DNA of 64,000 nt from Gemmatimonadota bacterium (GCA_016713785.1 JADJOM010000003.1:1817501-1881500), one strand, 5' to 3'; positions 1 through 8,962 are shown, numbered from the stretch's first letter. A program made the numbers and translations. The notes: generated from the letters alone by a model not told the origin.

Positions 1-1083
1 GAAGTTGTAGGCGTTCCGCTTGAACAGGAGCCCCTGCTCCGCCGCGAACCGCGCCAGCCGGATGCCCGCCTCCTCGCTGGGGTAGGTCAGGGCGCACATC
101 TCGGGCACGCCGATCGGCGGGCCGAGCAGGCCGGGATACCGCGCGGCGAGCCGGGAGAGACCGTCGAGCAGCAGCGTGCCGACCCGTTCGAGGTGTGCGG
201 GCACCTGCTCCCGGGCCGCGACCTCGAGGGTGGCGTCGGCGGCGGCAAGCGCCACCATCTCGGTGGCAAGGGTGGAGGAGATCCAGGTGCGGCGGGCATC
301 CTCCATGACGGGCCGACGTCCGCCCACGGCGGCCAGCGGAAACCCGTTGGCAAGCGCCTTCCCGAAGACCAGCAGGTCCGGGGCACCGCCGTAGCGTGCG
401 GCCGCGCCCCCGATGCCCACGCGGAACCCGGTCTTGATCTCGTCAAAGATGAGGAGCGCCCCGGCGCGGCGGGTCTCCTCGCGGAGCACCTCGAGCCACT
501 CGGGATCGGGCGCGGCCTCGACCACCGGCTCGATCACCACCGCCGCCAGCCGCTCGCCGGCGCGGCGGACCAGGAAGCGGGCCCGCTCGCTGTCGTTGAA
601 GGGCAGTTCACCGAGGAGGCCGGCCACGGCGCCCGGCACTCCGGGCGTGCCGGCGGGCTGGCACCAGTCGAGCCAGCCGTGGTAGCCGCAGCGCAGGATC
701 GCCTCCCGCCCGGTGTGGGCCCGCGCCAGCCGCACGGCGGCCGCCACCGCCTCCGCGCCGGTCTTGAGGAACCGGGTTCGCTCCATGCCCGGCACCAGCG
801 CCGCCAGCCGCTCGGCCACCCGTTCCTCGAGTTCCGGCGGCAGCGAACCGACCACCCCGGCATCGATGGCGGCATGCGCGGCGCGCGCCACCGCGGGGTG
901 CCCATAGCCGAGCCCGACCGCCCCCAGCGCCATGACGAGGTCCAGGTACTCCCGGCCCTCGGCGTCCCACAGGCGGGCGCCCGCGCTGCGCGTGAACCTG
1001 ACGGGCAGCCCGCGCGGCGCGGCGGGGCCGAACAGCGCGTCCGGCCGCTTGCTGCCGGTCGAGGTGAATCCGGGGATCCTCAC
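1..1083 (-). CDS. Class III PLP aminotransferase (glutamate-1-semialdehyde aminotransferase-like), 3' end cut by window
   Basis: The 361 readable codons encode a fold-type I, class III aminotransferase. Visible are an N-terminal segment with LWDAEGREYLDLVMALGAV, the cofactor-loop segment FLKTGAEAVAAAVRLAR, an IEPVVE block, the PLP-phosphate Asp in LLIFDEIKTGFR and the Schiff-base Lys in FGKALANGFPLAAVGG. The order and spacing resemble glutamate-1-semialdehyde 2,1-aminomutase relatives that act on sugars or beta-amino acids. It starts with GTG at 1083, overlapping the heparinase stop as GTGA, so it is the fourth gene of a coupled operon with a binding lipoprotein, sugar kinase and lyase. That context suggests an amino-sugar or other operon-specific substrate rather than haem synthesis. 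The C-terminus lies beyond position 1. Family is sure; substrate is unknown. Confidence 0.88.
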   Translation of the reverse strand, partial: MRIPGFTSTGSKRPDALFGPAAPRGLPVRFTRSAGARLWDAEGREYLDLVMALGAVGLGYGHPAVARAAHAAIDAGVVGSLPPELEERVAERLAALVPGMERTRFLKTGAEAVAAAVRLARAHTGREAILRCGYHGWLDWCQPAGTPGVPGAVAGLLGELPFNDSERARFLVRRAGERLAAVVIEPVVEAAPDPEWLEVLREETRRAGALLIFDEIKTGFRVGIGGAAARYGGAPDLLVFGKALANGFPLAAVGGRRPVMEDARRTWISSTLATEMVALAAADATLEVAAREQVPAHLERVGTLLLDGLSRLAARYPGLLGPPIGVPEMCALTYPSEEAGIRLARFAAEQGLLFKRNAYNF

Positions 1084-3821
1084 GCGAGGTCCACCGTGCC
1101 GAAGCGGGCGGGGTCCTGCCGGTCGCCCCGCAGGTAGGCCCAGCCGCCGCCACCCGACCAGACCAGCTGCCCCTGGCGCCGCTCCCGGCCCTCCGCCATT
1201 TCATTGACGATCAGGTCGAAGCGCGCGGGCCCGGCGTTGGCGCCGGGCGGCCAGCCGGCCGCCGCGAGGCCCAGTGTCAGGCAGTAGCCCGTCGCGGTGC
1301 GGCGCCAGGCGCCGCGCACCGCCGTGGCGTCCCCCGCGAGGCCCTGCACCACGCGGACGCCGAGCCCGGGGCCGCCTGGGTCGGGCGCCACCAGCCAGCC
1401 GTGCACCTCGCCCTGGGGCGGCTGCAGGTAGAGCTGCATCCCGTCGGCATGGATCAGGTCGGGCTCGTTGTCGAGGAGGAGCGGCGGCGCGGCGGCGGAG
1501 CGGAAGACCGGCCGGGGGTGATCGACCTCGACCGCCACGAACAGCTCCCGCTCGTCCCAGCCGAGCCAGGCGCGCGCCGCCAGCGCCTCCGGCCCCGGGT
1601 ACGGCTCCTCCGTCCGCCGGTACTGGTCATCATGGTCGAGGTGCAGCGGGGCCTCGGTCACGAAGCCGGCCAGGGTGCCGTCGAGCGCCGGTGGCTGCGC
1701 CAGGTGATAGGCCACGGCCGCGGCGGGCACATCCCGCGTGCTGTCGCGCACCGCGGCCGTGAGCTCGATCCGCGGCAGCGCGCGGCGCAGCCCGCGAAGC
1801 GGGTGGGCCACCGCGCCGTCGCGCACCTCCCACCCCTCGCTGGTCTGCTGGTGGGTGGTCTCGCCCGCCGCCGTCTCGACCACGATCTCCGAGGGCGCCA
1901 CGCGCAGGCCGGTGAGCGCCGGCCCCTCCCACGCGAGCACCGACACGAAGCGCACATAGCGCCCGGTGCGGCGCAGCAGGAGCATGGCGCGCCCGGCGGC
2001 CTCGCCGGGACGTCCGGGCACCTGGGCGCGCAGGAGCTCGCCGCCGCCCTCGAAGCAGCCCTCCAGGGTGGCGCCCCCCTGGGTGGCGCGCCAGCGGATG
2101 GGCCCGGCGGCCGCGGGCACGAAGCGCTCGGCGCCGCCGACCCACGGCTCGTCGAGCCGCGCGGCCTCCCAGGTCCCCGGCGAAGACAGCTCGACCGTGC
2201 CGTCGAGGTGCCAGGGAAGCTCCACCAGGTGTTCCTGCTCGTCAGCGAACTCGACCACGTCCACCAGGTGGGCCGGGCCCGCGACGACGGTGCGGGTGAG
2301 CCGCCCGAACCGCCCCCGCACCCAGCCCCAGGGATCGCGCGGCTCGAACATCTCGGCGCGGGCGCTTTCCATGGGCTGGTCGGCACCATCGATCCGCGGG
2401 GCGTTGTGGGCGAGGGTGGAGCGATACCAGTGCAGCACCGGATCGACGTATGAGCCGGTGCCCGGGTCGGCGAGCCAGTGCACGCCGCCGGCGTGGAGGG
2501 TGAGGTGCAGGCGATCGGGATGGCCGTGCCCGCCGCCGTACTCGCCGCACTCCAGGCTGGCGTAGCGGCCCGCGCCGCGCAGCACGGCGAGCCCCTGCTC
2601 GGGCAGCAGCGTGCTCCCAGGCTGCCACCCGGGGCCCTCCGGCAGCTCCGGGGCCATGGTGGCGAGCATCCACCAGGACAGCGACGCGCGGGTGCGGGCG
2701 GCCGGGACCGGATCCCCGGCCTCGTGCAGGTAGCTGTCGAAGGTCTCGGCGGGCGGCGCCGGCAGCGCGTACAGCGAGCGCAGCGCCCCCGCCAGCTCCA
2801 CGGCGGCCTCCGCGGCCCCGGCCTCCGCCAGCCGCGCCAGGCCCCGCTCCCAGAGCTCGAGATACATCGGCTGGGCCAGCGAGAGGCCGAAGCGCGCGTC
2901 CTTCCGGGCGGGGACCCGCAGGTCGGGGAGCGCGGTGAGCAGCGGGGCGCGGAGCGCCGCGGCCAGGCGGTCGCGCCCGGCGTCCGCCTCGAACAGGTCC
3001 ACCCCGGCCAGCCGGGCCCAGTCGGCCCCGACCAGCAGCCCGCGCAGCGCAAAGAGGTGGTAGTTCTCCCCCTCATACCACATGCCGTCCGCGCCGAAGC
3101 CGTCCACCAGGTGCCCCACCAGTCCGCGCGGCCCCTCGATGGCGCGCTGCACCAGGTCCTCGTCCTCGAACCACACCCCCGCGGCGGCCAGCGCGGCGTT
3201 GTGCCACGTCTGGCGGTTGGACAGCCGCTCGTCGAACTCTCCGATCAGGTTGGCCGACTCCTCGATGGTGGCATGCACCGCCGCGAGCGCCGCGTCCTCG
3301 AGCGCGCCCTGCTCCCGGAGCAGGAACGCCGCCGCGACGTAGTTCGTCAGCCACACCGACTCGAGGTAGGTGGAGAAGAACAGGCGCGAGGGACCGAGGA
3401 CGTTGTCGCGATTGGGATAGTCGTGGTACCGCTCCGCATACTCCGTCACCGCGTCGGCGGCCCAGCCGAGCAGCTCGCCATCCCCCGCGAGGGTGCCGAC
3501 GCAGGCGGCGGTGGCGAGGCGTTCGGCGCGCCACAGGTGGGCCAGCCAGGCCCAGCGGCGGTCGTGCCGCGGGCCCCGGTGGACCACCCCGCAGCCGGGG
3601 CAGCGATGCCCGTCGGGCGACCAGGGATCGAAGACCAGCGGCCGGTGGTCGGAGGGGCAGACGCCACCGTCGGCGCTCAGCATCCCCTTGCTCCGCGGCA
3701 GGGCCGGCGCCCGTTCCGCCACCCTCGCCGCGGCCGCCATCAGCTGGTCGCGCAGCGCGGTCAGGTCGGGGGAGCCCTCGATCGCGGCGCGGCGCGCCTC
3801 GATCTCATCGTACGTCAGCAT
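1080..3821 (-). CDS. Heparinase II/III-like polysaccharide lyase with C-terminal CBM9-like domain
   Basis: The product is about 913 aa. A short Cys pair (HRCPGCG) near residue 85 looks like a small zinc ribbon. An alpha-helical toroid of about 350 residues follows, with HNAALAAAGVWFEDED and WYEGENYHLFALRGLL, then a beta-rich heparinase II/III core containing ECGEYGGGHGHPDRLHLTLH and DPGTGSYVD. The last 200 or so residues (ARAWLGWDERELFVAVEVDH onward) look like a family-9-type carbohydrate-binding or DOMON-like beta sandwich, which is uncommon as an addition. Such lyases depolymerise uronic-acid polysaccharides by beta-elimination. No signal peptide is visible, so it may act on imported oligosaccharide. 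The ATG at 3821 is preferred because it overlaps the kinase stop in ATGCTGA; an in-frame codon 24 bases upstream would only lengthen that overlap. Confidence 0.85.
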   Translation of the reverse strand: MLTYDEIEARRAAIEGSPDLTALRDQLMAAAARVAERAPALPRSKGMLSADGGVCPSDHRPLVFDPWSPDGHRCPGCGVVHRGPRHDRRWAWLAHLWRAERLATAACVGTLAGDGELLGWAADAVTEYAERYHDYPNRDNVLGPSRLFFSTYLESVWLTNYVAAAFLLREQGALEDAALAAVHATIEESANLIGEFDERLSNRQTWHNAALAAAGVWFEDEDLVQRAIEGPRGLVGHLVDGFGADGMWYEGENYHLFALRGLLVGADWARLAGVDLFEADAGRDRLAAALRAPLLTALPDLRVPARKDARFGLSLAQPMYLELWERGLARLAEAGAAEAAVELAGALRSLYALPAPPAETFDSYLHEAGDPVPAARTRASLSWWMLATMAPELPEGPGWQPGSTLLPEQGLAVLRGAGRYASLECGEYGGGHGHPDRLHLTLHAGGVHWLADPGTGSYVDPVLHWYRSTLAHNAPRIDGADQPMESARAEMFEPRDPWGWVRGRFGRLTRTVVAGPAHLVDVVEFADEQEHLVELPWHLDGTVELSSPGTWEAARLDEPWVGGAERFVPAAAGPIRWRATQGGATLEGCFEGGGELLRAQVPGRPGEAAGRAMLLLRRTGRYVRFVSVLAWEGPALTGLRVAPSEIVVETAAGETTHQQTSEGWEVRDGAVAHPLRGLRRALPRIELTAAVRDSTRDVPAAAVAYHLAQPPALDGTLAGFVTEAPLHLDHDDQYRRTEEPYPGPEALAARAWLGWDERELFVAVEVDHPRPVFRSAAAPPLLLDNEPDLIHADGMQLYLQPPQGEVHGWLVAPDPGGPGLGVRVVQGLAGDATAVRGAWRRTATGYCLTLGLAAAGWPPGANAGPARFDLIVNEMAEGRERRQGQLVWSGGGGWAYLRGDRQDPARFGTVDLA

Positions 3822-4834
3822 GTCTCGACTCCGGCACTGGTCCACCGGACCGGGAGGAGCGTAACCCCCTGCGCCGCGGCCGCGCGGCGTCCCGGTTCCG
3901 GGTCATCACCCATGAGGAAGAACATCGAGCCACCGGCGCCGGCACCGGCCGCCTTGCCCCCGATCGCGCCGGCGTCGCGCATGCCCTGCTCCAGCGCGGC
4001 CATCTCCGGGGTGCACATCCCCGCGTCGAGCGCCTGCTGCGCCGCCCAGTTGGCGCTGAGGAGCGCGCCGACCTGCGCCAGGTCGCCCGCGGTGAGCGCC
4101 GCGGCCATCCGCTCCGCGATCTCGCGGAGACGGTGGAGCGCGCCGGCGACGGTCCGGTCGCCGGCGGCATACGCCGCCATCACCCGGGCGATGGTCTCAC
4201 CCGAGACACGGGAGCGCCCGGTGTAGCAGAGGACGAGGCGGCGCTCCAGGTCGGCGGCGGCCGCCGCCGGCACCGCGAGCGGCGTCACCTCCACGGCGTC
4301 CGCCTGGAACGCCAGCCGGTGGAATCCGCCCAGGGCCGCCGCGTACTGGTCCTGGCGCCCGCCGGGCAGGCCGGCCTCCACCGCCTCGAGATGCCACCCT
4401 TCATGCGCGATCGCGGCGGCGGCCAACCGCTCGCCGCGGGCCTGCGAGAGGACCGCGACCATCGCCACGTCGAGGGCGCCGGAGCTGCCGAGGCCCGACC
4501 CGGGCGGCACGGGGGAGCGCGTGCGCAGCGTGCCCGGCCCGGGCGGGAGCATGCGGACCGCGGCCTTGTGCAGGTCGAGCACCCCGTCGGCGGTGAGTTC
4601 GCCCGCGTGCCGGACCATCGCTGCCTGACGAGTGTCCTCCGACCGCAGCAGCAGCCCCCCGCGGCCGGGTTCGAACTCGGCCTCGACCCGGAGGTCGATC
4701 GCGGCGTTCACCACCACCCCACCCTCGCGGGTGGCGAAGGGCGGCACGTCGGTCCATCCGCCCGCGAAGTCGAGCCGGACCGGGGCGCTGGCCCGCACCG
4801 TGGGCGGCAGCATCCGGGCGGTGCCATCCGTCAT
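3815..4834 (-). CDS. GHMP-family sugar kinase (heptose-7-phosphate kinase / fucokinase type)
   Basis: This 339 aa protein has the three GHMP kinase motifs: the N-terminal substrate loop SAPVRLDFAGGWTDVPPFA, the ATP-binding PPGSGLGSSGALDVAM near residue 115, and the C-terminal glycine-rich GGKAAGAGAGGSMFFL. The FAGGWTD signature is typical of HddA/FKP-type kinases that phosphorylate heptose-7-phosphate, fucose or related sugars, rather than homoserine or mevalonate kinases. Its ATG overlaps the binding-protein stop (ATGA) and its stop overlaps the lyase start, so it is co-translated with a sugar-processing set. The likely role is phosphorylating the sugar released by the lyase or imported by the transporter; the exact sugar cannot be told from sequence. 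Confidence 0.85.
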   Translation of the reverse strand: MTDGTARMLPPTVRASAPVRLDFAGGWTDVPPFATREGGVVVNAAIDLRVEAEFEPGRGGLLLRSEDTRQAAMVRHAGELTADGVLDLHKAAVRMLPPGPGTLRTRSPVPPGSGLGSSGALDVAMVAVLSQARGERLAAAAIAHEGWHLEAVEAGLPGGRQDQYAAALGGFHRLAFQADAVEVTPLAVPAAAAADLERRLVLCYTGRSRVSGETIARVMAAYAAGDRTVAGALHRLREIAERMAAALTAGDLAQVGALLSANWAAQQALDAGMCTPEMAALEQGMRDAGAIGGKAAGAGAGGSMFFLMGDDPEPGRRAAAAQGVTLLPVRWTSAGVETC

Positions 4835-6243
4835 GGCGCCACGCTCCAGCGGGTCACGCTCGCCAGCTCGCCCCGGAGCCCGAGCTCGACCCCACGGACC
4901 CGCCGGTTCACGCCCTGCAACCCACGGGCATGATAGATGAACGCGACCGGCGCCGCCTCGCGGAACAGCCGGAGCAGCGCCGCGGTGTCAGTGGGGGCGT
5001 CGAGGCCCGACAGGGCGGCGAGCGGCTGCAGGTACCCGAGCCCCAGGTCACCGGTGGTGCCCACGACCGCGGCGTCGAAGTCGTGCCGGGCGCCGTAGAC
5101 CCGGTCCAGGTAGGTGGAGAGGTCGAGCTGCCGGATGCGCGCCGTGATGCCCCGTGCCGCGAGCTGGGCCTGGATCATCTGCTCCAGCGCCGCCTCCCCG
5201 GAGCCCACCGTCAGCAGCTCGAAGGCGAGGCCGGACGCCATGCCCGCGGGCGCGGACGGTGGTGCCACGGGTGCCGGCGCCAGTTCGGGGGGCAGCGGAC
5301 CGGTCGCCGCGCTTCCGTAGCCGTAGGTGAAGCCGTCGACGAGCGCCGCGCGGTCGAGCGCCGCCGACACGATGTGGCGGGCGGCGGCCGCGGCGAAGGG
5401 GGCCCGGCGGGCGTTGAACACGATGCCGGTGGTCAGCAGCAGCGGGTAGTCGCGCACGGCGAGCGCGGGGTCGCGCGCCACGAAGGCGGCATGCGCGGGC
5501 TGGATGCCGGCGAAGTCGAGTTCTCCCGAGGTGAGCGCGGCGAGCTTGGTCATCGGCTCGTCCACCACGGCGAGCACCAGGCGGGTGAGCACCGGGGGCC
5601 CGCCCAGCGCGGCGGGAAAGTCGGGATTCCGCGCAAAGACCCAGCGGCGGTTGGGTTCGTGCGCCACGAAGCGGAACGGGCCGTTCCCCACTGGCGCCTC
5701 CTGCCACGCCGCCTGGCGGAGCCGTGCCGGCGGCACGGTGTCGAGGAGGTGGCGCGGCAGGATGGCCAGGTCGGTGAGCACGTCGGGGATCGTCCCCGGC
5801 GCGGCCGAGAACTGGAGCACCAGCGTGGTGTCGTCGGGCGCGGTGGCCGCCACGAGCGTGGCGAGGTCGGTCCGGCGCGGGTAGGCAATGGCCGGATCGC
5901 GGGCGCGCTCGAGGGTCCACGCCGCGTCGGCGGCGGTGGTGGGCCGGCCGTCATGCCATCGCGGCGCCCCCGGAAGGAACAGGGTCAGCCGCCGGCCGCC
6001 CTCGCTCCAGGCCCAGCGGCGGGCAAGGTACGGTTCGATGGCCAGGCTCGAGTCGCGGCGCACCAGCGTGGTCAGGAGCACGTACCGCTGCACCTGCCGG
6101 GCGAGCGGGTGCACCGTGAAGAGCGGGTTGATGCTCTGCAGGTCCGCGCCCGAGGCGAACAGCACCGTGCTGCCCCGGCGGGTGGCGTCGGGGGCACAGG
6201 CCGCGAGCAGCAGGGGGAGCAGCGCGAGGGCACGGCGAAGCAT
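4831..6243 (-). CDS. ABC transporter solute-binding lipoprotein (SBP_bac_5 / DppA-OppA type)
   Basis: The product is 470 aa. It opens with a lipoprotein signal, MLRRALALLPLLLAACAPD, with Cys at residue 16 as the likely lipidation site. The body shows family-5 binding-protein features: a SINPLF segment near the N-terminus, RRWAWSEGGRRLTLFLPGAPRWHDGRP, VGNGPFRFV and GIVFNARRAPF. Proteins of this class bind peptides, nickel or oligosaccharides outside the membrane and deliver them to DppBC-type permeases. It starts 84 bp from, and divergently to, the two permease genes, and leads the operon with the kinase, lyase and aminotransferase. That context suggests a sugar-derived ligand, but a peptide remains possible. 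Confidence 0.87.
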   Translation of the reverse strand: MLRRALALLPLLLAACAPDATRRGSTVLFASGADLQSINPLFTVHPLARQVQRYVLLTTLVRRDSSLAIEPYLARRWAWSEGGRRLTLFLPGAPRWHDGRPTTAADAAWTLERARDPAIAYPRRTDLATLVAATAPDDTTLVLQFSAAPGTIPDVLTDLAILPRHLLDTVPPARLRQAAWQEAPVGNGPFRFVAHEPNRRWVFARNPDFPAALGGPPVLTRLVLAVVDEPMTKLAALTSGELDFAGIQPAHAAFVARDPALAVRDYPLLLTTGIVFNARRAPFAAAAARHIVSAALDRAALVDGFTYGYGSAATGPLPPELAPAPVAPPSAPAGMASGLAFELLTVGSGEAALEQMIQAQLAARGITARIRQLDLSTYLDRVYGARHDFDAAVVGTTGDLGLGYLQPLAALSGLDAPTDTAALLRLFREAAPVAFIYHARGLQGVNRRVRGVELGLRGELASVTRWSVAP

Positions 6244-6327
6244 GCCGAAAGGTGCGGCGCGCCCGCCGGAAAGCAAACGCCCCCGGGCGGCTGGCGGGGA
6301 CCCCGGGCCGGGGCCACATTCCGCCGC

Positions 6328-7293
6328 ATGCTCGTCCTGCTCGCGCGCCGGCTGGCCATCGGCGGCCTGATCGTGCTGGGCGTGGTCGCCCTCACCTTCC
6401 TCCTGCTGCACCTGGCGCCGGGCGATCCCGCCGCGCTCCTGAGCGGTCCCGCCGCGACCCCGGAGCAGGTGGCCGCCACCCGGACGGCGCTGGGGCTCGA
6501 CCGGCCGCTGCCGGTCCAGTTCGGCGAGTGGCTGTCCCGCGCCGCGCGAGGCGACTGGGGTCGGAGCCTCGCCACCGGCCGGCCGGTGGCGCGCATGCTG
6601 GGCGAGGCGTGGCCCGCCACCGCCCTGCTCGTGGCCCTCTCCCTGGCCCTGAGCTACCTCGGCGGGATCGCCATCGGCCTGTGGCAGGCCCGGAGCGGGC
6701 CCCGGACGGACACCGCACTCACGCTGGCGAGCGTCACGCTGTTCGCGATGCCGGGCTACTGGCTCGGCGTGATGCTGGTGTGGCTCGCCACCTACCACTG
6801 GCGCCTGCTCCCCGCCTTCGGCGCGGCCGGCCTCGACGCGGACTTCCTCCCGCCGGGCGCCGCCCTGGTGGACCGCCTGCGGCACCTCGCCCTGCCGCTC
6901 CTCACCCTCACCCTGATCGGCGCGGGCGGGGCCGCGCGCTTTGTGCGCGGCGCCCTCCTCGACGTCCGGGACGAGCCCTTCGTGCTGGCGGCCGAGGCCC
7001 GCGGCCTGGCCCCCACCCGCCTTCTGCTGCGGCACCTGCTCCGCAACGCCCTCGGTCCGGTGGTCACGCTGCTCGGCCTCTCGCTGCCGGCGCTCTTCTC
7101 CGGGGCGGTGTTCGTGGAGGGGATCTTTGCCTGGCCGGGCGTGGGGCGGGTGCTCATCAGTGCCGTGCAGGCGCGCGACTACCCGGTGGTCATGGCCGGC
7201 GCGACGGTGAGCGCACTGCTCGTGGTGGCCGGCAACCTGCTGGCCGACCTGCTCCGTGCGTGGGTGGACCCACGCCTCCGCCATGCCCGCTGA
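6328..7293 (+). CDS. ABC transporter permease, DppB/OppB type
   Basis: This 321 aa integral membrane protein begins MLVLLARRLAIGGLIVLGVV and carries the DppB hallmarks: an early LLHLAPGDPAALL, LGLDRPLPVQFGEWL, and the EAA loop EARGLAPTRLLLRHLLRNAL that contacts the ATPase. About six hydrophobic segments are visible. It forms the inner-membrane channel with the next gene, overlapping it by 11 nt. The start is the ATG at 6328; a CACATT box lies 12 nt upstream and resembles a -10 element. No ATPase gene (DppD/DppF) occurs in the window, so it must borrow one encoded elsewhere. Confidence 0.9.
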   Translation: MLVLLARRLAIGGLIVLGVVALTFLLLHLAPGDPAALLSGPAATPEQVAATRTALGLDRPLPVQFGEWLSRAARGDWGRSLATGRPVARMLGEAWPATALLVALSLALSYLGGIAIGLWQARSGPRTDTALTLASVTLFAMPGYWLGVMLVWLATYHWRLLPAFGAAGLDADFLPPGAALVDRLRHLALPLLTLTLIGAGGAARFVRGALLDVRDEPFVLAAEARGLAPTRLLLRHLLRNALGPVVTLLGLSLPALFSGAVFVEGIFAWPGVGRVLISAVQARDYPVVMAGATVSALLVVAGNLLADLLRAWVDPRLRHAR

Positions 7294-8107
7294 CACTCGC
7301 GCCCGTATCGGGCTCGCGGTCCTGGGGGTGATGGTCCTGCTCGCCCTGGGCGCGCCGCTGGTGACGGGCTACGACCCCATCGCCCAGACCGACGTGGTCC
7401 GCACCCGCTTCGCGGCCCCGTTCGCCCACGACGGCCTCGGGGGCTTCCACCTCCTGGGCACCGACCGGCTGGGGCGCGACGTCTGGAGCCGCCTGGTGTA
7501 CGGCGCGCGGATCTCGCTCGCCACCGGCGTGCTGGCCACGGTGCTCTCGGTGGCGATCGGCGTGGGGGTGGGCCTCGGCGCCGCGGTGCTGCGGGGACCG
7601 GCCCGCGGCGCGCTCCTCGCGCTCACGGACTTCGCCCTGGCGCTGCCCCGCGTGGTGCTCCTGCTGCTGCTGGCGGCGCTCTGGTCGCCGAGCGCGGCGC
7701 TGGTGGTGGTCGTGCTGGGACTCACCGGGTGGATGAGCGTGGCGCGGCTGGTCTACGGCGAGGCGGAGACGCTGCGGGCCCGCCCCTTCGTGCGCTCGGC
7801 GGAGGCGCTGGGCCAGGGCCGGCTGCGCATCGCGCTGCTCCACGTGCTGCCCAACGCCTGGACCCCGGTCACGGTCGCGGCCGCGCTCGGCGTCGGCAAC
7901 GCCATCACCCTCGAGGCGGGGCTGTCCTTCCTGGGCCTCGGCGCCCAGCCGCCGCTCCCCAGTTGGGGAGGCATGATCGCCTCGGGCCGTGACACCCTGG
8001 TGAATGCGCCCTGGGTCGCCGTGGCGCCGGGCGTGGCCCTGGTGCTGGTGGTGATCGCCTCGACCCTCATCGGCGACGCACTGCGGGACCGGCTCGACCG
8101 CCGCTGA
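7283..8107 (+). CDS. ABC transporter permease, DppC/OppC type
   Basis: The product is 274 aa. The N-terminal membrane segment is followed by a periplasmic stretch with HLLGTDRLGRDVWSRLVYGA, the classic DppC motif, and later an EAA loop (SAEALGQGRLRIALLHVLPN) and LEAGLSFLGLGAQPPLPSWG. It pairs with the DppB-type permease to form the translocation pore. The ATG at 7283 is chosen because it sits just inside the end of the upstream permease gene and removes an unlikely leader; a start at 7256 is possible but would deepen the overlap. Confidence 0.9.
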   Translation: MPADTRARIGLAVLGVMVLLALGAPLVTGYDPIAQTDVVRTRFAAPFAHDGLGGFHLLGTDRLGRDVWSRLVYGARISLATGVLATVLSVAIGVGVGLGAAVLRGPARGALLALTDFALALPRVVLLLLLAALWSPSAALVVVVLGLTGWMSVARLVYGEAETLRARPFVRSAEALGQGRLRIALLHVLPNAWTPVTVAAALGVGNAITLEAGLSFLGLGAQPPLPSWGGMIASGRDTLVNAPWVAVAPGVALVLVVIASTLIGDALRDRLDRR

Positions 8108-8143
8108 CCCTGCCGGCGCACTTCCGGCGCGGGGCGATGCACG

Positions 8144-8173
8144 TTGCGCGAACGGTCGCGAGGGCAGTACGCT
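8144..8173 (+). promoter_or_regulatory. Candidate sigma-70 promoter for the glycerophosphodiesterase gene
   Basis: TTGCGC at 8144-8149 and TACGCT at 8168-8173 are separated by 18 bp. The -10 box ends 5 nt before the ATG at 8179, so a transcript from it would start at or next to the start codon and be leaderless. This rests on two imperfect hexamers only. Confidence 0.4.
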
Positions 8174-8178
8174 CCGGC

Positions 8179-8955
8179 ATGACCCTGCTGCTCGACCGGT
8201 CCGCCCGGCCGGTCATCGGCCACCGCGGCGCCGCGGCGTACGCGCCGGAGAACACCCTCGAGAGCTTCCGCCTGGCCCTCGCGCAGGGCGCCGAGGCGCT
8301 GGAGTTCGACATCCGCCGCTCCCGCGACGGCGTGGCGATGGTCTTTCATGACCCCACCCTCGACCGCACCACCGACCGGAGCGGCCCCGTGGCGGCCCTG
8401 ACCTGCGCGGAGCTGCAGCAGGTCGACGCCGGCCATCGGTTCGTGGATGCCGATGGCGCCACCCCGTGGCGGGGCCAGGGCGTGCGCATCCCGACCCTGG
8501 CCGAGGTCCTCGCGGCCTTTCCGGACACGCCGCTGCTGATCGAGATCAAGGAGCGCGAGGTGCAGGAGGCGGCGGCGCGCGCGCTCCTCGAGGGGGGGGC
8601 GGCGGGGCGTGCGGTGGTGGCGGGCGATGACTGGCGGGCGCTGGTGGCCTTCGGCACCGCGCCGTTCCAGCTCGGCGCGAGCCGGCGGGACATCGCGCGG
8701 GTGTTCTTCGGCCTCGGCGCCCCCGACCCGCGCTGCCGGCTCTTTGCGGTGCCGGAGCGGTACCATGGGCTGACCATCCCGAGCCGGCGGTTTGTCCGGC
8801 GGGCGGCCGCGCGGCACGCGACCGTGCACGTCTGGACGGTGGACGACGCGCGGAGCGCGCTCCGGCTGTGGCGCCACGGCGCCAACGGCATGGTCAGCAA
8901 TCGCCCCGACGTGATCCGCGCGGCGCGCGACGCGATGGCGGCCGGCCGGCTCTAG
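8179..8955 (+). CDS. Glycerophosphodiester phosphodiesterase
   Basis: This 258 aa protein shows the GDPD catalytic pattern: VIGHRGAAAYAPENTLESF (general acid/base His and the ENT metal site), ALEFDIRRSRDG (Glu and Asp metal ligands), MVFHDPTLDRTTD (second catalytic His) and LLIEIKE. It hydrolyses glycerophosphodiesters to glycerol-3-phosphate and an alcohol. No signal peptide is evident, so it is probably cytoplasmic. I chose the ATG at 8179. An ATG at 8137 would add 14 residues, but TTGCGC (8144-8149) and TACGCT (8168-8173), 18 bp apart, form a promoter ending just before 8179. It follows the permeases after 71 nt and may be an independent unit. Confidence 0.88.
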   Translation: MTLLLDRSARPVIGHRGAAAYAPENTLESFRLALAQGAEALEFDIRRSRDGVAMVFHDPTLDRTTDRSGPVAALTCAELQQVDAGHRFVDADGATPWRGQGVRIPTLAEVLAAFPDTPLLIEIKEREVQEAAARALLEGGAAGRAVVAGDDWRALVAFGTAPFQLGASRRDIARVFFGLGAPDPRCRLFAVPERYHGLTIPSRRFVRRAAARHATVHVWTVDDARSALRLWRHGANGMVSNRPDVIRAARDAMAAGRL

Positions 8956-8962
8956 GACCCGC

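Noticed and set aside
4930..6327. Plus-strand frame continuing upstream of the DppB permease
   Set aside because: Antisense to the binding-protein gene; membrane-protein character begins only at ATG 6328.
6244..7296. N-terminal extension of the binding lipoprotein
   Set aside because: The upstream part is antisense to the permease; a perfect lipoprotein signal begins at 6243.
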